A stretch of DNA of 64,000 nucleotides, from contig NZ_CP108487.1 in the NCBI RefSeq assembly GCF_036226525.1, forward strand, positions 4,526,001-4,590,000. The letters are read 5' to 3'. Of this stretch, positions 1-9,160 are shown piece by piece (within the stretch, counting starts at the first letter, position 1; the number at the start of each line of letters is the position of its first letter). This DNA comes from Kribbella sp. NBC_01245 (GTDB lineage: Bacteria > Actinomycetota > Actinomycetes > Propionibacteriales > Kribbellaceae). The notes under the pieces are model-generated. The model was not told the DNA's origin. It did not search any database and saw only the letters and a list, made by a program, of their open reading frames with translations. The position numbers and the translations under genes are program-made.

Positions 1-896
1 GTCGAGAGCAACCCGCCGAACCAGTAGCCGCTGGTCGTGATCGCCATCCGGCCGGCCTGGAAGGTAGGCCCGTCCCAGCCGTTCGGGTCCGGGTTGAGCA
101 CCGTCGGCCCGATCCCGGCCTTCGCATAGTCCAGATACCAGGTGAGTGCGCGCAACGCCTCCGGGCTGCTGAAATCGACCGACGCGAGGTCGTCGGACAA
201 CAGCTTGCCGCCCGCCGATGCCGTCAGGTTGAGAAGAGTCAGGAACATGCCGAGCCCGGTCGCGTTCATGCCGTAGACGCTGATCTTCGCGCCCTGCCGT
301 TTGGTCAGCCGCTTGGCGTCCTCGAGCAGGTCGTCGTACAGCAGTGGAGTCGTCGTGCTCGGGTGGGCCACCTTGGCGGCATCGAACAGTCCGCCGTGGT
401 ACCAGAGCATGGCGTCCTGCGAGTAGTCCTTCGCCATCCCATACCGCGGACCCGCGCCCTGCTTCTCGCCGTCGTACCGCCAGACGTCGTTAACCGGGTC
501 GATGTCGTCCGCCTTGATCAGCGTGCTGCTGGCGAAGTACGGATCGAGGTTCTCGGCGACCTCGCGGGCGGCGAGGTACGGCGTGTCGGTCGCACCCATG
601 CCGCGGACCAGGTCCGGCGGGTTGCCGCTGGCAAGCATCGCCGTCAGCTTGGTGAGGTCGTACTCGACGGTCTTCACGGTGTGGCCGAGCGCCGCGCTGG
701 CCGCCTTCGCCTCCTTCGGACCGAACTCACCCGCCTGGGACATCACGGTGAGCGTGGTCTTACCAGCAGACGTTCCGGCCGCCGGGGTTTTCGTCGAGGA
801 GGTCGGCGAACAGCCCACCACCAGTGCACCGCCTGCCGTCGCCGCCGAAGCGGCAAGGAACCGGCGACGTGAGAGTCCTCGTTGCGAACCTGTCAT
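1..896 (-). CDS. Sugar ABC transporter substrate-binding lipoprotein (C-terminus outside window)
   Basis: Family 1 extracellular solute-binding protein that would capture a sugar or sugar acid outside the cell for an ABC importer. The N-terminus carries a twin-arginine stretch (SRRRFLAA) and a lipobox ending GALVVGC, so it is probably a Tat-exported lipoprotein. The body has the usual family 1 pattern (VMSQAGEFGPKEAKA, then MAKDYSQDAMLWYH). The gene runs off the left edge, so no stop is seen. Its ATG overlaps the stop of the uronate-dehydrogenase-like gene by 4 bp (ATGA), indicating translational coupling. No permease is visible; it should lie to the left. Substrate is inferred only from the neighbours. 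Confidence 0.85.
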   Translation of the reverse strand, partial: MTGSQRGLSRRRFLAASAATAGGALVVGCSPTSSTKTPAAGTSAGKTTLTVMSQAGEFGPKEAKAASAALGHTVKTVEYDLTKLTAMLASGNPPDLVRGMGATDTPYLAAREVAENLDPYFASSTLIKADDIDPVNDVWRYDGEKQGAGPRYGMAKDYSQDAMLWYHGGLFDAAKVAHPSTTTPLLYDDLLEDAKRLTKRQGAKISVYGMNATGLGMFLTLLNLTASAGGKLLSDDLASVDFSSPEALRALTWYLDYAKAGIGPTVLNPDPNGWDGPTFQAGRMAITTSGYWFGGLLS

Positions 897-1720
897 GGTC
901 TTTCCTCACATCCTGAAGTCTCTGAGTCGTCGAAGATCCGGCACACCGGACCGGAGGGTGGCCCGGCCGAGCCGGCAAAGATCTCGCTGTCGTCCCGCGG
1001 CCGGTAGCCGAGGGCTTCCTGGGCGGACGTTGTGTCCCAGTTGTTCCGTGTGTTGGCCGAGACGCCGAAGTGCACGCCGTACGGCTCCGGGGTGCGAAGC
1101 GCCGCGAGGAAGAGCCGGCCCGCGTCATCGTTCGACAGCCACATCCCGAGGTATCGCCGTTCCGTCAGCGGCCAGCCGGTCAGGCCCAGTCGCAGACAGG
1201 TGACCGAAGCGCCGGTGCGCTCCGCGTGAGACCGGCCGAGCGCCTCGACCTCGACCTTGGTGACGCCGTACGGACAGCAAGGCCGGGGCTCCAGCTGTGG
1301 GCTCACCGGCCAGTACTCCGGACGGTTGTACTCGCCGACGGCGTGCAGCGAACTGGCCAGCACCACCTTGGGTACGCCTCGCTCGGCGGCCGCTGCCAGC
1401 ACCGTCTCGGTCGGCGGCACGTTCGCGGCGTACACCTCGTCCCAGCCGTGCCAGGGGTTGCTGTCCCCGGCCAAGTGCACGATCGCGTCCGCTCCATCGA
1501 ACGCCCGGTACGCCGCATCCGGATCGCCGATGTCGGCCTGGTGGACGTCGATCCCTGGCTCGATCGGTGCCGGTTCGGCCGACGCGGCCCGATCGACGAG
1601 TCGCAGCCGGTGGTGCGCCCGCAGGTGGGGGCGCAGCACGGTGGCCACGCGGCCTAGTCCGCCGGTGATCACCACCAGCGACTCTCGGTCGTTTCGCAGT
1701 GCGTCCATGTTTTCTTCCAT
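893..1720 (-). CDS. NAD-dependent epimerase/dehydratase, uronate-dehydrogenase-like
   Basis: Extended SDR of 275 residues. It has the glycine-rich nucleotide-binding motif TGGLGRVATVLRPHL, a catalytic Ser in LASSLHAVGEY and the YxxxK pair in YGVTKVE. The order of motifs and the C-terminal part (MWLSNDDAGRLF, then FGVSANTRNNWD) resemble uronate dehydrogenases, which oxidise D-galacturonate or D-glucuronate to the aldaric acid lactone. A second in-frame ATG at 1708 has a GGAAG ribosome binding site and is a possible start. It is divergent from the ROK regulator and coupled to the binding protein. Family assignment is firm; the substrate is inferred from similarity and from the galactonate dehydratase next door. 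Confidence 0.75.
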   Translation of the reverse strand: MEENMDALRNDRESLVVITGGLGRVATVLRPHLRAHHRLRLVDRAASAEPAPIEPGIDVHQADIGDPDAAYRAFDGADAIVHLAGDSNPWHGWDEVYAANVPPTETVLAAAAERGVPKVVLASSLHAVGEYNRPEYWPVSPQLEPRPCCPYGVTKVEVEALGRSHAERTGASVTCLRLGLTGWPLTERRYLGMWLSNDDAGRLFLAALRTPEPYGVHFGVSANTRNNWDTTSAQEALGYRPRDDSEIFAGSAGPPSGPVCRIFDDSETSGCEERP

Positions 1721-1757
1721 GTCGCCTGGCCGGGGTCGACGCCCGAACTTGGTGCAG

Positions 1758-1787
1758 ATTGTTCGGCCGTCTTCGGGTTTGTGTCAA
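1758..1787 (-). promoter_or_regulatory. Putative promoter of the uronate-dehydrogenase/binding-protein operon
   Basis: On the minus strand a perfect TTGACA (1787-1782) is followed after 18 nt by AACAAT (1763-1758), about 40 nt before the start codon. It lies back to back with the putative promoter of the ROK gene, so one regulator could control both directions. Confidence 0.45.
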
Positions 1788-1814
1788 GAGTGTGAACGAT
1801 CTATGTCCATTTTG

Positions 1815-1843
1815 TTGACTAAGACCCTCATTGGCTCGATACT
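1815..1843 (+). promoter_or_regulatory. Putative promoter giving a leaderless ROK-regulator mRNA
   Basis: TTGACT (1815-1820), a 17-nt spacer and GATACT (1838-1843) put the expected transcription start within a few bases of the ATG at 1851. No ribosome binding site precedes that ATG. Leaderless mRNAs are common in actinobacteria, so this would be one. Confidence 0.45.
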
Positions 1844-1850
1844 CATCGAC

Positions 1851-3083
1851 ATGACGGCGAAGGACACGGGTTCCCTCAGAGCGCTTCGGCGTACCAACTC
1901 CGAGCGCCTGTTGTCGGCCCTGATGGAGCACCGCACGCTGCACCGCGCCGAGCTCGCGCGCATCTGCGGCGTATCGCGCACCACCGTGTCGACGATCGTC
2001 GGCGAGTTGCTCATCGGCGGTGTCGTGATCGAGTCGGCCGACGATGCCGCCGCCGACAGTGGCGCGGACGGACGAGCGCGTGGCTTCCTGCAGGCCAACC
2101 CGGCGGCGGGTGCCGCGGCAGGGCTCGACTTCACCCTCGAGCGCATCTGGGGCCACGTCACCGACCTCGCCGGTACGACGCTGGCGAGCGACGGAGTGAC
2201 GATCGCCCGCGATACTCCGTGGCAAGAGCGACTCACCGCCGGGCTGACCCTGCTCGACGGGCTGCTCGCCTCCGCCGCGCAGAATCGCGAGGCACTGTTC
2301 GGTATCGCGATCGGCGTACCGGGTCCGATCGACCGGCAGACGGGTGTTGTCGGGCCGTCGTTGCCCGGCCAGGCGTGGGCCGGGGTCAACGTCTCTGCCG
2401 AGTTCGGCAAGCACTTCGCCGTGCCTGTGCTGGTCGAGAACAACACCAGGCTGGAGGCGGTCGCCGAGTTCACCTGGGGCGCGGGCCGCGGTGCGCGCGA
2501 CGTGCTCTACCTCGGGTTGTCGACCGGCATCGGCTCCGGACTGCTCGTCGACGGACAACTTCACCACGGCGGTGCCCGCGGCGGTGGCGGCGAGGTCGGC
2601 CACATCTCCGCGGACACCTCGGGCCCCGCCTGCCCGTGCGGAAACCGCGGCTGCCTGATCCAGCACGCGTCCGTCCCTGCGGTCTTGGCCGCACTCAGAC
2701 CGGTGCTCGGCGAGGAAGCCGGCATCGAGGATGTGCTGGAGGCCGCCAAGAGCGAGCAGGCCGACACCTTGCGCGTGCTCCGCGACGCGGGCGAGGTCGT
2801 CGGCCGGGTGCTCGCCAACATCTGCAACCTGCTCAACCCGGAGCGGATCATCATCGGTGGCGAGCTCGCCCGCGCGGGCGACGTACTGCTGGAGCCGATC
2901 CGCGCCACCCTTCGTCGCTCCGCGATGGCGCTCACCCGCGATGTCGACGTGGTCGCCGCGGAGCTGGATCTGGGCGCCCGGGCGGGAGCATCGGGCGCCG
3001 CCGCTCTGGTGCTGCGACAGACCGACCAACTCGTCAGCGCACTATTGGCCGGTGCCACCTCTCGATCGAGTGAGGCCGTATGA
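1851..3083 (+). CDS. ROK-family transcriptional regulator
   Basis: 410 residues. An N-terminal winged helix-turn-helix (about residues 15-65, with HRAELARICGVSRTTVSTIV as recognition region) is fused to a ROK sugar-kinase-like domain. That domain has the ROK zinc motif CPCGNRGC after GHISADTSGPA, and the DxGxT-type loop is replaced (AAGLDFTLERIWG), as expected for a regulator rather than a kinase. The ATG at 1851 is chosen because a promoter lies just before it and upstream sequence belongs to the divergent gene. Its stop overlaps dgoD by 4 bp (ATGA). Probably a sugar- or sugar-acid-responsive repressor of this locus. Confidence 0.88.
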   Translation: MTAKDTGSLRALRRTNSERLLSALMEHRTLHRAELARICGVSRTTVSTIVGELLIGGVVIESADDAAADSGADGRARGFLQANPAAGAAAGLDFTLERIWGHVTDLAGTTLASDGVTIARDTPWQERLTAGLTLLDGLLASAAQNREALFGIAIGVPGPIDRQTGVVGPSLPGQAWAGVNVSAEFGKHFAVPVLVENNTRLEAVAEFTWGAGRGARDVLYLGLSTGIGSGLLVDGQLHHGGARGGGGEVGHISADTSGPACPCGNRGCLIQHASVPAVLAALRPVLGEEAGIEDVLEAAKSEQADTLRVLRDAGEVVGRVLANICNLLNPERIIIGGELARAGDVLLEPIRATLRRSAMALTRDVDVVAAELDLGARAGASGAAALVLRQTDQLVSALLAGATSRSSEAV

Positions 3084-4225
3084 AGATCGTCGGCTACGAG
3101 ACCTTCCTCGTGGCACCACGCTGGCAGTTCCTGCGGATCGACACCGACGAAGGAATCAGCGGCTGGGGCGAGCCGATCGTCGAGGGCAGGGCCGAGGCGG
3201 TCCAGGGTGCGATCACCGCGCTGATGGAGTACCTCGTCGGCACCGATCCGCTACGGATCGAGGACCACTGGCAGACGCTCGCCAAGGGCGGCTTCTATCG
3301 CGGTGGCCCGGTGCTGTCGAGCGCTCTGGCCGGGATCGACCAGGCGCTCTGGGACATCAAGGGCCGCTATCACGAGGCGCCCGTTCACGAACTGCTCGGC
3401 GGACCGGTGCGCGATCGGGTCCGGATGTACACCTGGGTGGGCGGTGCCGATCCCGCCAAGCTCGTCGATGACGCGCTGGCCAAGATCGCCAGCGGTTTCA
3501 CGGCGATCAAGCTCAACATCGCCGAGACGTTGCCGCCGGTGCCGAGTGCCGCTCAGGTGCGCGCGATGGTGCACCGCGTGGAGACTCTGCGCACCGCGGT
3601 CGGCGACGAGATCGACATCGCGCTGGACTTCCACGGTCGTTTCAGTAGCGCCGCGACCCGACGGATCCTGCCACTGCTCGAGCCCCTGCTGCCGTTGTTC
3701 GTCGAGGAGCCGGTGCTTCCGGATTTCGCCCGCGACCTGCGCCGGATCACCGAGGCGACCAGCATCCCGATCGCGACCGGCGAGCGGCTCTACTCGCGCT
3801 GGGACTTCCGCGATGTGCTCTCCACCGGCATCGCCGTCGCCCAGCCGGACCTCTCCCATGCGGGCGGCATCTCGGAGGTACGACGCATCGCCGCGATGGC
3901 CGAGGCGTACGACGTGGTGATCGCGCCGCACTGCCCACTCGGCCCGATCGCCTTGGCGGCCAGCCTCCAGATCGACCTGGCGACGCCGAACTTCCTCATC
4001 CAGGAGCAGAGCCTCGGCATCGAGTACGGCGGCGGCAGCGCGCTTCTCGACTACGTCACCGACCCCCAGGTCTTCGCCTTCGTAGACGGCCACATCGACC
4101 GCCTAGCCGGACCAGGCCTCGGCATCGACATCAACGAAGACGCCGTCCGAACCGCCGCCACCAAAGGCCACACCTGGCGCTCCCCCCTCCAACGCCACCC
4201 CGACAACTCCTTCGCCGAGTGGTAA
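3080..4225 (+). CDS. dgoD: D-galactonate dehydratase (mandelate racemase/enolase superfamily)
   Basis: Converts D-galactonate to 2-keto-3-deoxy-D-galactonate in the De Ley-Doudoroff galactonate pathway. At 381 residues it is the usual DgoD length. The Mg ligands fall at the same numbers as in E. coli DgoD (Asp183 in DFHGR, Glu209 in EEP, Glu235 in GERLYSR), with His185 and His284 (APHCPLGPIALAAS) as acid/base residues. The N-terminal capping domain (GWGEPIVEGRAEAV) and ending (HPDNSFAEW) also match. It is translationally coupled to the ROK gene. No kinase, KDPGal aldolase or permease is visible in the window. Confidence 0.93.
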   Translation: MKIVGYETFLVAPRWQFLRIDTDEGISGWGEPIVEGRAEAVQGAITALMEYLVGTDPLRIEDHWQTLAKGGFYRGGPVLSSALAGIDQALWDIKGRYHEAPVHELLGGPVRDRVRMYTWVGGADPAKLVDDALAKIASGFTAIKLNIAETLPPVPSAAQVRAMVHRVETLRTAVGDEIDIALDFHGRFSSAATRRILPLLEPLLPLFVEEPVLPDFARDLRRITEATSIPIATGERLYSRWDFRDVLSTGIAVAQPDLSHAGGISEVRRIAAMAEAYDVVIAPHCPLGPIALAASLQIDLATPNFLIQEQSLGIEYGGGSALLDYVTDPQVFAFVDGHIDRLAGPGLGIDINEDAVRTAATKGHTWRSPLQRHPDNSFAEW

Positions 4226-4240
4226 CGGTGGCTTGTCCGG

Positions 4241-5266
4241 TCAGCGGGCGGTGACGGTCATGTCCTTGGTGAGGCGGGGGTTGTCGAGGCCGGTCGCGCT
4301 GAGTGTCAGCCGGAGCTTGAAAGTGCCTGCGCGGTTGGACTTCCAGTAGCGAGCGAAAGTGCCGTTCGCGGCGCCGTACCCGAAGGACTGCGTGTTGACC
4401 CACGTCGTGCCGTCGAGGTACTCGAGGGTGGTCCAGATCTGACCGGGGAACGCGGATCCGGCAACCTTCCAATACGTACCGACGGTCGCGTTAGGGGATG
4501 CCGACAGGGTGCTGAGCACCATCCGCTTGTGTGCCGTTTGGGTGTAACCGGTGTAGGCCGAGCCGTAGAACCCGGTCTGTTGCACGCTGGCTCGCATCGT
4601 CGTCGTACGGGTGAATCGGATCTCTACCCGATAGCGGCCGTCCGCGCCGGTGATGGCGGTCGCGAGCAGTTGGCCGGTGGGGTAATGCAGGATCCGCACA
4701 ACGCGACCCGGGCTGACTACGTGCGCGCCGGTTGAGGTGTAGCGCCGGACAGCGCCCGTGACAACGGTCTTGGTCAGGCCGGTCGTCGTGGCCGTCGGAT
4801 CGATCGTGAGCGTACTCGCCCGGTTGATGCGGAAGGTGACGTTTGTGACGCGGGTGTTGGCTCCATGGCTGATCGTCGCGATCACCCAGTCGCCGACGCC
4901 GTTCGCGACCGGGATGGTCAGGTAGCCGAAGGCGTGCTCGCCGGGTGGTTCGTTGGGGGTCACGACCGGGTCAGCGAACGCCACCACGGTCCGTTGGCTG
5001 CCATCCGACTTCTGAACCACCGCGGTCATGCCCGTGCAAGGGCCCCCGTCGAAGAGCCCGACCGGAAGGGTGATCCGTTGCTGCACTGGAACGGTCGAGA
5101 TGGGCGGCTGTTCATAGGTGTGCCACCCGGCCTCGGGCTGATAGTGCAGGCAGTTGTCTTCGACCGCGGCTGCCGGTACCGCGAGTACGACGGCGCCGGC
5201 CAGAGCAAGGACTGCGGCGCTGGTCAGAGCAAAGACGGATTGGGCTGCAGTGCGGTGACGCTTCAC
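4241..5266 (-). CDS. Secreted protein of unknown function
   Basis: About 341 residues with a Sec signal peptide (VKRHRTAAQ, then a long Ala/Val/Leu core ending in VPAAA). The GTG at 5266 is preferred because GGAG lies 5 nt upstream; the frame is open to an ATG at 5308. The exported part is Thr/Ser/Gly/Tyr-rich and looks like two or three beta-sandwich segments (for example FKLRLTLSATGLDNPRL near the end), with paired Cys residues near the N-terminus. No catalytic motif is recognised. It ends 15 bp from dgoD in convergent orientation. Confidence 0.7.
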   Translation of the reverse strand: MKRHRTAAQSVFALTSAAVLALAGAVVLAVPAAAVEDNCLHYQPEAGWHTYEQPPISTVPVQQRITLPVGLFDGGPCTGMTAVVQKSDGSQRTVVAFADPVVTPNEPPGEHAFGYLTIPVANGVGDWVIATISHGANTRVTNVTFRINRASTLTIDPTATTTGLTKTVVTGAVRRYTSTGAHVVSPGRVVRILHYPTGQLLATAITGADGRYRVEIRFTRTTTMRASVQQTGFYGSAYTGYTQTAHKRMVLSTLSASPNATVGTYWKVAGSAFPGQIWTTLEYLDGTTWVNTQSFGYGAANGTFARYWKSNRAGTFKLRLTLSATGLDNPRLTKDMTVTAR

Positions 5267-5447
5267 GCGATCTCCCGGCGGTGCCTCGATGTGATCGAAG
5301 TCGACCACATCCAGTCAGATGCGCAAGAGCGGGCGATAGTTGCGTTGTTGCGCGTCGGCGAGGCGGTGTCGGATCGGGGCCGATGCGTTCGTAGCAGGAG
5401 TGAGGGGCCGCCCGCGAGGGGCGCCCACCGTACTCAAGGAGAGCATC

Positions 5448-6026
5448 ATGACCGCTACCTATACGTTCGACGTCTTCTCCAGCCTCGACGGCTTCGGCTC
5501 GTACGACGGCGGCGACTGGGGCGGCTATTGGGGCAAGCACGGCCGCGAGTTCCTCGACCGCCGCCTCGCCTCGTACGAGCAGGAGCAGCGGATGGTCCTC
5601 GGGGCCAACACCCTTCGGCTTTTCGTGGCGATCCTGGGCTCACGCACCGAGCAGGACGAGATCGATGACCCGGTGAACACCCGGATGATGAACCTGCCGA
5701 CAACGGTGGTGTCGAACACGCTCGAAGGACCCCTCGACTGGCCGGACGCGACCCTCGTCAGCGGCGACGCCGTCGACATCGTCGCCCGGCTCAAGGAGGA
5801 GTCCAACGTGCCCTTGCGCTCACACGGCAGCCTGTCGCTGAACCGGGCGCTGATGGCCGCCGGTCTGGTCGACCGCATCCAGCTAACGATCTTCCCTGTC
5901 ATCACCGGTCAGACCGGTGCGGCCCCAATCTTCCAGGGCGCAGCCGACTTCGACCTCGAACTAATCGAAAGCCGAACCCTCGACGGCCACATCCAAGAAC
6001 TCACCTACCACCCCACCCTGCACTGA
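5448..6026 (+). CDS. Dihydrofolate reductase-like (RibD C-terminal domain) protein
   Basis: 192-residue single-domain protein of the RibD_C/DHFR-like family, which binds NADPH and reduces pterin- or pyrimidine-type substrates. Typical features are the opening strand TYTFDVFSSLDGFGSY, the middle PTTVVSNTLEG and the late LIESRTLDGHIQELTYHP. The ATG at 5448 has AAGGAGAG at the right distance; upstream in-frame codons are not coding-like. Many small actinobacterial proteins of this family are of unknown physiological role, and that applies here. It appears to be a single-gene unit. Confidence 0.82.
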   Translation: MTATYTFDVFSSLDGFGSYDGGDWGGYWGKHGREFLDRRLASYEQEQRMVLGANTLRLFVAILGSRTEQDEIDDPVNTRMMNLPTTVVSNTLEGPLDWPDATLVSGDAVDIVARLKEESNVPLRSHGSLSLNRALMAAGLVDRIQLTIFPVITGQTGAAPIFQGAADFDLELIESRTLDGHIQELTYHPTLH

Positions 6027-6214
6027 TCGCGGCACACCTCACGGCCATGCCGGTCTGGCGTGCCGTCGGCTCGTCCAGTGAGTTGTTCAAGTTCTGTTCG
6101 CCGTACCGCCGTGAACCGGGTGCAGGATCGTCGGGCGGTAACGCGGTGGCCAGCTGGGGAGTCCGTTCGCGCAGTACCGCTGAATCGGCCACTGATCCCT
6201 GAAGGAGCACCGCC

Positions 6215-7651
6215 ATGTCTCTCGATCGTCGTTCCGTACTCCGCGGAGCCGCCGCCGGCGCCACCGGCGTCGGCTTCGCCGCCGTCGGAACCGTCCCCAC
6301 GCTCGCCCAAGCCACCCCAGCCCCGCAGCACACGCCGTACCCGGTGAACCGCCCGTTCCCGCCGCTGGTGGACGACCCGAAGGGCCTGCTGGCTCTGCCG
6401 CCGGGCTTCAAGTACACGGTGGTCACCAGCGCCGGCGAGACCAAACTGAAGACCGGCCAGCCGACTCCGGGGTCGCACGACGGCAACGCGGTCTTCAACG
6501 ACGGCCGGAACTACCTGCTGATCCAGAACCACGAGATCGGCGGCAACAACGCGCTCGGCGTACCGCAGATCGAGGGCACCGTGTATGACCCGGGCGTCGG
6601 CGCGGCGGGCGGCTGCACCGTCATCTCCGTCGACCGCGACGGCCGCAACCGCGGCGAGTGGGTCGGTATCTCCGGCACCCTGACGAACTGCGCCGGCGGC
6701 CACACGCCGTGGGGCACCTGGCTGACCTGTGAGGAGACCGAGGGCAAGGCCAACGGCACCACCCGGCTCAAGGACCACGGCTACGTGTTCGAGGTCTGGG
6801 CGGATGGCGAGACCGCACACCCGGTCCCGCTCAAGGCCCTCGGCCGCTATGCCCACGAGGCGCTCGCGGTGGACAAGAGCCGCACCCACATCTACCTGTC
6901 CGAGGACGCGTCCGGCCCCAACGGACTGTTCTACCGCTGGTCCGCGCCGGCCGGCTACCGGCTCGGCGCGCAGAGCTGGAAGGACCTCGCCAACGTCGAC
7001 TTCGGCACGTACGAGGCGATGGCGATCCTCGGCGATGACGGAAAGCCGATCCCGGACGTCGCGTACCTGACGTCGGCGCAGCTGCTCCGGCCGTTCCGGG
7101 TGGCGTGGGTGCCTGTGCCCGACCGGGACGCGGTCTCGGTTTCTTGCCGTAAGCAACTTGCCGACGGCACGGTCACCCGCGGCAAGAAGTTCGAGGGCGT
7201 GTTCGGTACGGACGAAGGGGTGTACGTCGTCAACTCGTACGCCAAGTCTGGCACCTCGGACCTTCCGACCGACGCCGTACCCCACGACGGCATGGTCTGG
7301 TTCTACAGCTACAAGGCCAAGACCATCCAGCTGGTCACGTACTTCCCCGAGAACGCCGCCGCCGACAAAGGCGACGCCGCGAAGTACTTCGACTACAACT
7401 TCGACGGCCCGGACAACGTCACCGTCACGCCGTGGGGCTCCCTCGTACTCGCCGAAGACGGCAACGCCAGCAGCCACATCCTGAGCTCAACCCCGGGCGG
7501 CCCGACCTACGCGATCGCCCGCAACATGCTCAACGACTCCGAGTTCTGCGGCCCCGCCTTCTCCGCCGACGGCCGCATCCTCTTCGTCAACATCCAAGAC
7601 CCCGGCCTAACCCTCGCCATCACCGGCCCCTGGCACACCTACCTCGCCTAA
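6215..7651 (+). CDS. PhoX-like exported phosphatase (DUF839)
   Basis: 478 residues. The Tat signal (DRRSVLRGAAAGATG at about residues 4-18) ends near LAQA. The mature part follows the PhoX/DUF839 pattern: LALPPGFKYTVVTSAGE, SHDGNAVF, the metal-site region NHEIGG, GGCTVISVDRDG, then WGTWLTCEET and LAEDGNAS. PhoX enzymes are calcium/iron alkaline phosphatases that free phosphate from organic phosphates outside the cell, and folded Tat export fits a preloaded metal cofactor. Ribosome binding site GAAGGAG. A strong inverted repeat follows at 7797-7834. Activity is inferred from family. Confidence 0.85.
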   Translation: MSLDRRSVLRGAAAGATGVGFAAVGTVPTLAQATPAPQHTPYPVNRPFPPLVDDPKGLLALPPGFKYTVVTSAGETKLKTGQPTPGSHDGNAVFNDGRNYLLIQNHEIGGNNALGVPQIEGTVYDPGVGAAGGCTVISVDRDGRNRGEWVGISGTLTNCAGGHTPWGTWLTCEETEGKANGTTRLKDHGYVFEVWADGETAHPVPLKALGRYAHEALAVDKSRTHIYLSEDASGPNGLFYRWSAPAGYRLGAQSWKDLANVDFGTYEAMAILGDDGKPIPDVAYLTSAQLLRPFRVAWVPVPDRDAVSVSCRKQLADGTVTRGKKFEGVFGTDEGVYVVNSYAKSGTSDLPTDAVPHDGMVWFYSYKAKTIQLVTYFPENAAADKGDAAKYFDYNFDGPDNVTVTPWGSLVLAEDGNASSHILSSTPGGPTYAIARNMLNDSEFCGPAFSADGRILFVNIQDPGLTLAITGPWHTYLA

Positions 7652-7796
7652 CCTCCCACGCCACCAGCGTGGCGGCCACTTCGCGGCGATGGAGGCATCC
7701 GACCTGCTGCTCGGCGACGTCCGCGAATTCGTTCGCTCACTTACGTAGTTGCCGTCAGAGCTACTGATCCGGTCGTTTCTTGATCTGCAAGCCAGG

Positions 7797-7834
7797 GCGC
7801 CGATGGACTGCCAGGTACGACGGTCCATCGGCGC
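7797..7834. terminator. Bidirectional transcription terminator hairpin
   Basis: A 12-bp perfect stem (GCGCCGATGGAC / GTCCATCGGCGC) with a 14-nt loop sits between two converging genes, the PhoX-like gene and the small secreted protein. Confidence 0.6.
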
Positions 7835-7891
7835 TGGCGGTGACGTTGCGGGTCGAACCGTCAGATGGCCGCCCAGACCCGGATCTCTGCG

Positions 7892-8248
7892 TTAGACGAT
7901 GTCCCAGTCCCAGGTAGAGCACTTGTCGTAGGTTGGCCAGGACTTGTCCACGCAGACCCGAAACCAGATCTTCGTGTTGTTGGCCATCGGGATATCAACC
8001 CACCTGCTAGTACCGCAACCCGATGTGTTCGCTACCTTGATCGTGTCGCCGCCCTCGGTCTTCCACTCGGTGTACACCGAGTCGTCATCACAGGCGATGT
8101 CGAAGAGCGTGATGCGGTCGAAGTAGCCCTCGAACTTCGCGGCGGCGCCGGGAACCTCCAGGTACGTAACGGCCATCGCAGGAAGAGTGGTACCGACCAA
8201 CATGACGGCGGTGACGCCGATTCCAGCAAGGGCTTGACGGACTCGCAT
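7892..8248 (-). CDS. Small secreted protein of unknown function
   Basis: 118 residues with a clear signal peptide (MRVRQALAGIGVTAVMLVG, cleavage after LPAMA). The mature part is about 92 residues, with four cysteines that could form two disulfides (IACDDD, SGCGTS, RVCVDKS, DKCST) and a Trp-rich end (STWDWDIV). Ribosome binding site AGGAG in front of ATG 8248. I recognise no family. Confidence 0.65.
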   Translation of the reverse strand: MRVRQALAGIGVTAVMLVGTTLPAMAVTYLEVPGAAAKFEGYFDRITLFDIACDDDSVYTEWKTEGGDTIKVANTSGCGTSRWVDIPMANNTKIWFRVCVDKSWPTYDKCSTWDWDIV

Positions 8249-8555
8249 AGAACGCTCCTAGGCTTCGATTGCGCCGAGCCTAGGTATCCGATGCGCCGAC
8301 CGTCCCATGTTTTGCAGCTTCCTGCATAACCAACGATCACGATGCCTGACCATCGCGTACTAGTCGGTGTAGCGATTCCACGTCGCCGAGGTGGGCAGCT
8401 CAACTCAGGAGGCTAGAGGACACCGGTTTCGCCCCGACGCTCTAGCGCTGCCGTGAAGTAGGCGAGTGCATCGAGCGGAGCACGATTCGTTGGCCGGCGT
8501 GAACGGTACCGGCGAGTTCGTCGGCGATGCCGGTCGTGATGATCCACTCGGTTGA
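8249..8555. other. Intergenic region without a supported gene
   Basis: No reading frame on either strand shows consistent codon bias or a ribosome binding site. The right part runs directly into the decayed WYL regulator, so this stretch may hold the unrecognisable N-terminal part of that gene. Confidence 0.4.
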
Positions 8556-8990
8556 GGAGCTTCGCAGGTCGCGATGCCCATTGCCGTCGCGGCTCTGCCA
8601 TCGGATCAACCCGCTGCAATCGGTGACGGTGCCGATGACCAACACCGGACCGACCGTCGATCCCAGCACGCTCACCGCGATCGCCGCCGCGTGCCGCGAT
8701 TCGCACCGGCTGCGCTTCGACTATTACCCGCACGACGGGACCAGCAGCGTCCGTACGACGGAGCCCACCGGTTGGTGCACACGGGCGGCGTTGGTACCTC
8801 ATCGGCTTGGACGTCGACCGCGAAGACTGGCGCACGTACCGGGTGGACCGCCTCGATCCACGCACGCCCACCGGCCCGCGGTTCACCCCGCGCACTCCGC
8901 CGGACCCCGACCTCAGCGTGTACACCTCGCGGGCGATCTCCACGTCGGCGTACTGCTATCAGGCCCGGTACCCGCATCAAGACCCTCGCC
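8556..8990 (+). pseudogene. Decayed WYL-domain transcriptional regulator (C-terminal part)
   Basis: The start of the WYL domain is readable as LPSRLCHRINPLQSVTVPM and AIAACRDSHRLRFDYYPHDG. The frame breaks at the conserved EPHRLVHTG segment and again four codons later, before WYL(I/V)xxDVDR; reading continues as DREDWRTYRVDRLDPRTPTG and ends near STSAYCYQAR. Each break is explained by one missing base (near 8764 and near 8785). No N-terminal helix-turn-helix is found, so it is not a functional regulator. Confidence 0.75.
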
Positions 8991-9160
8991 ACCCTCTTCA
9001 CCCAGGCCACCCACCCCTGACCCGCCGGCCCATTCCCGCCATGCACTGTCAGCAGGGCCCGGGCACGCACGCGGTGGCGGCAGGTGCGGAGACGAGGCGG
9101 GCAATGTTGATCACCGAAACGAGCGCGCCGGTCCGGCTGCTCCAGCTCAGGAGAAGCCGA

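Noticed and set aside
8413..8943. Minus-strand open frames opposite the WYL remnant
   Set aside because: Codon bias and family similarity support the plus-strand WYL remnant; the minus-strand translation is Arg-rich without recognisable domain.
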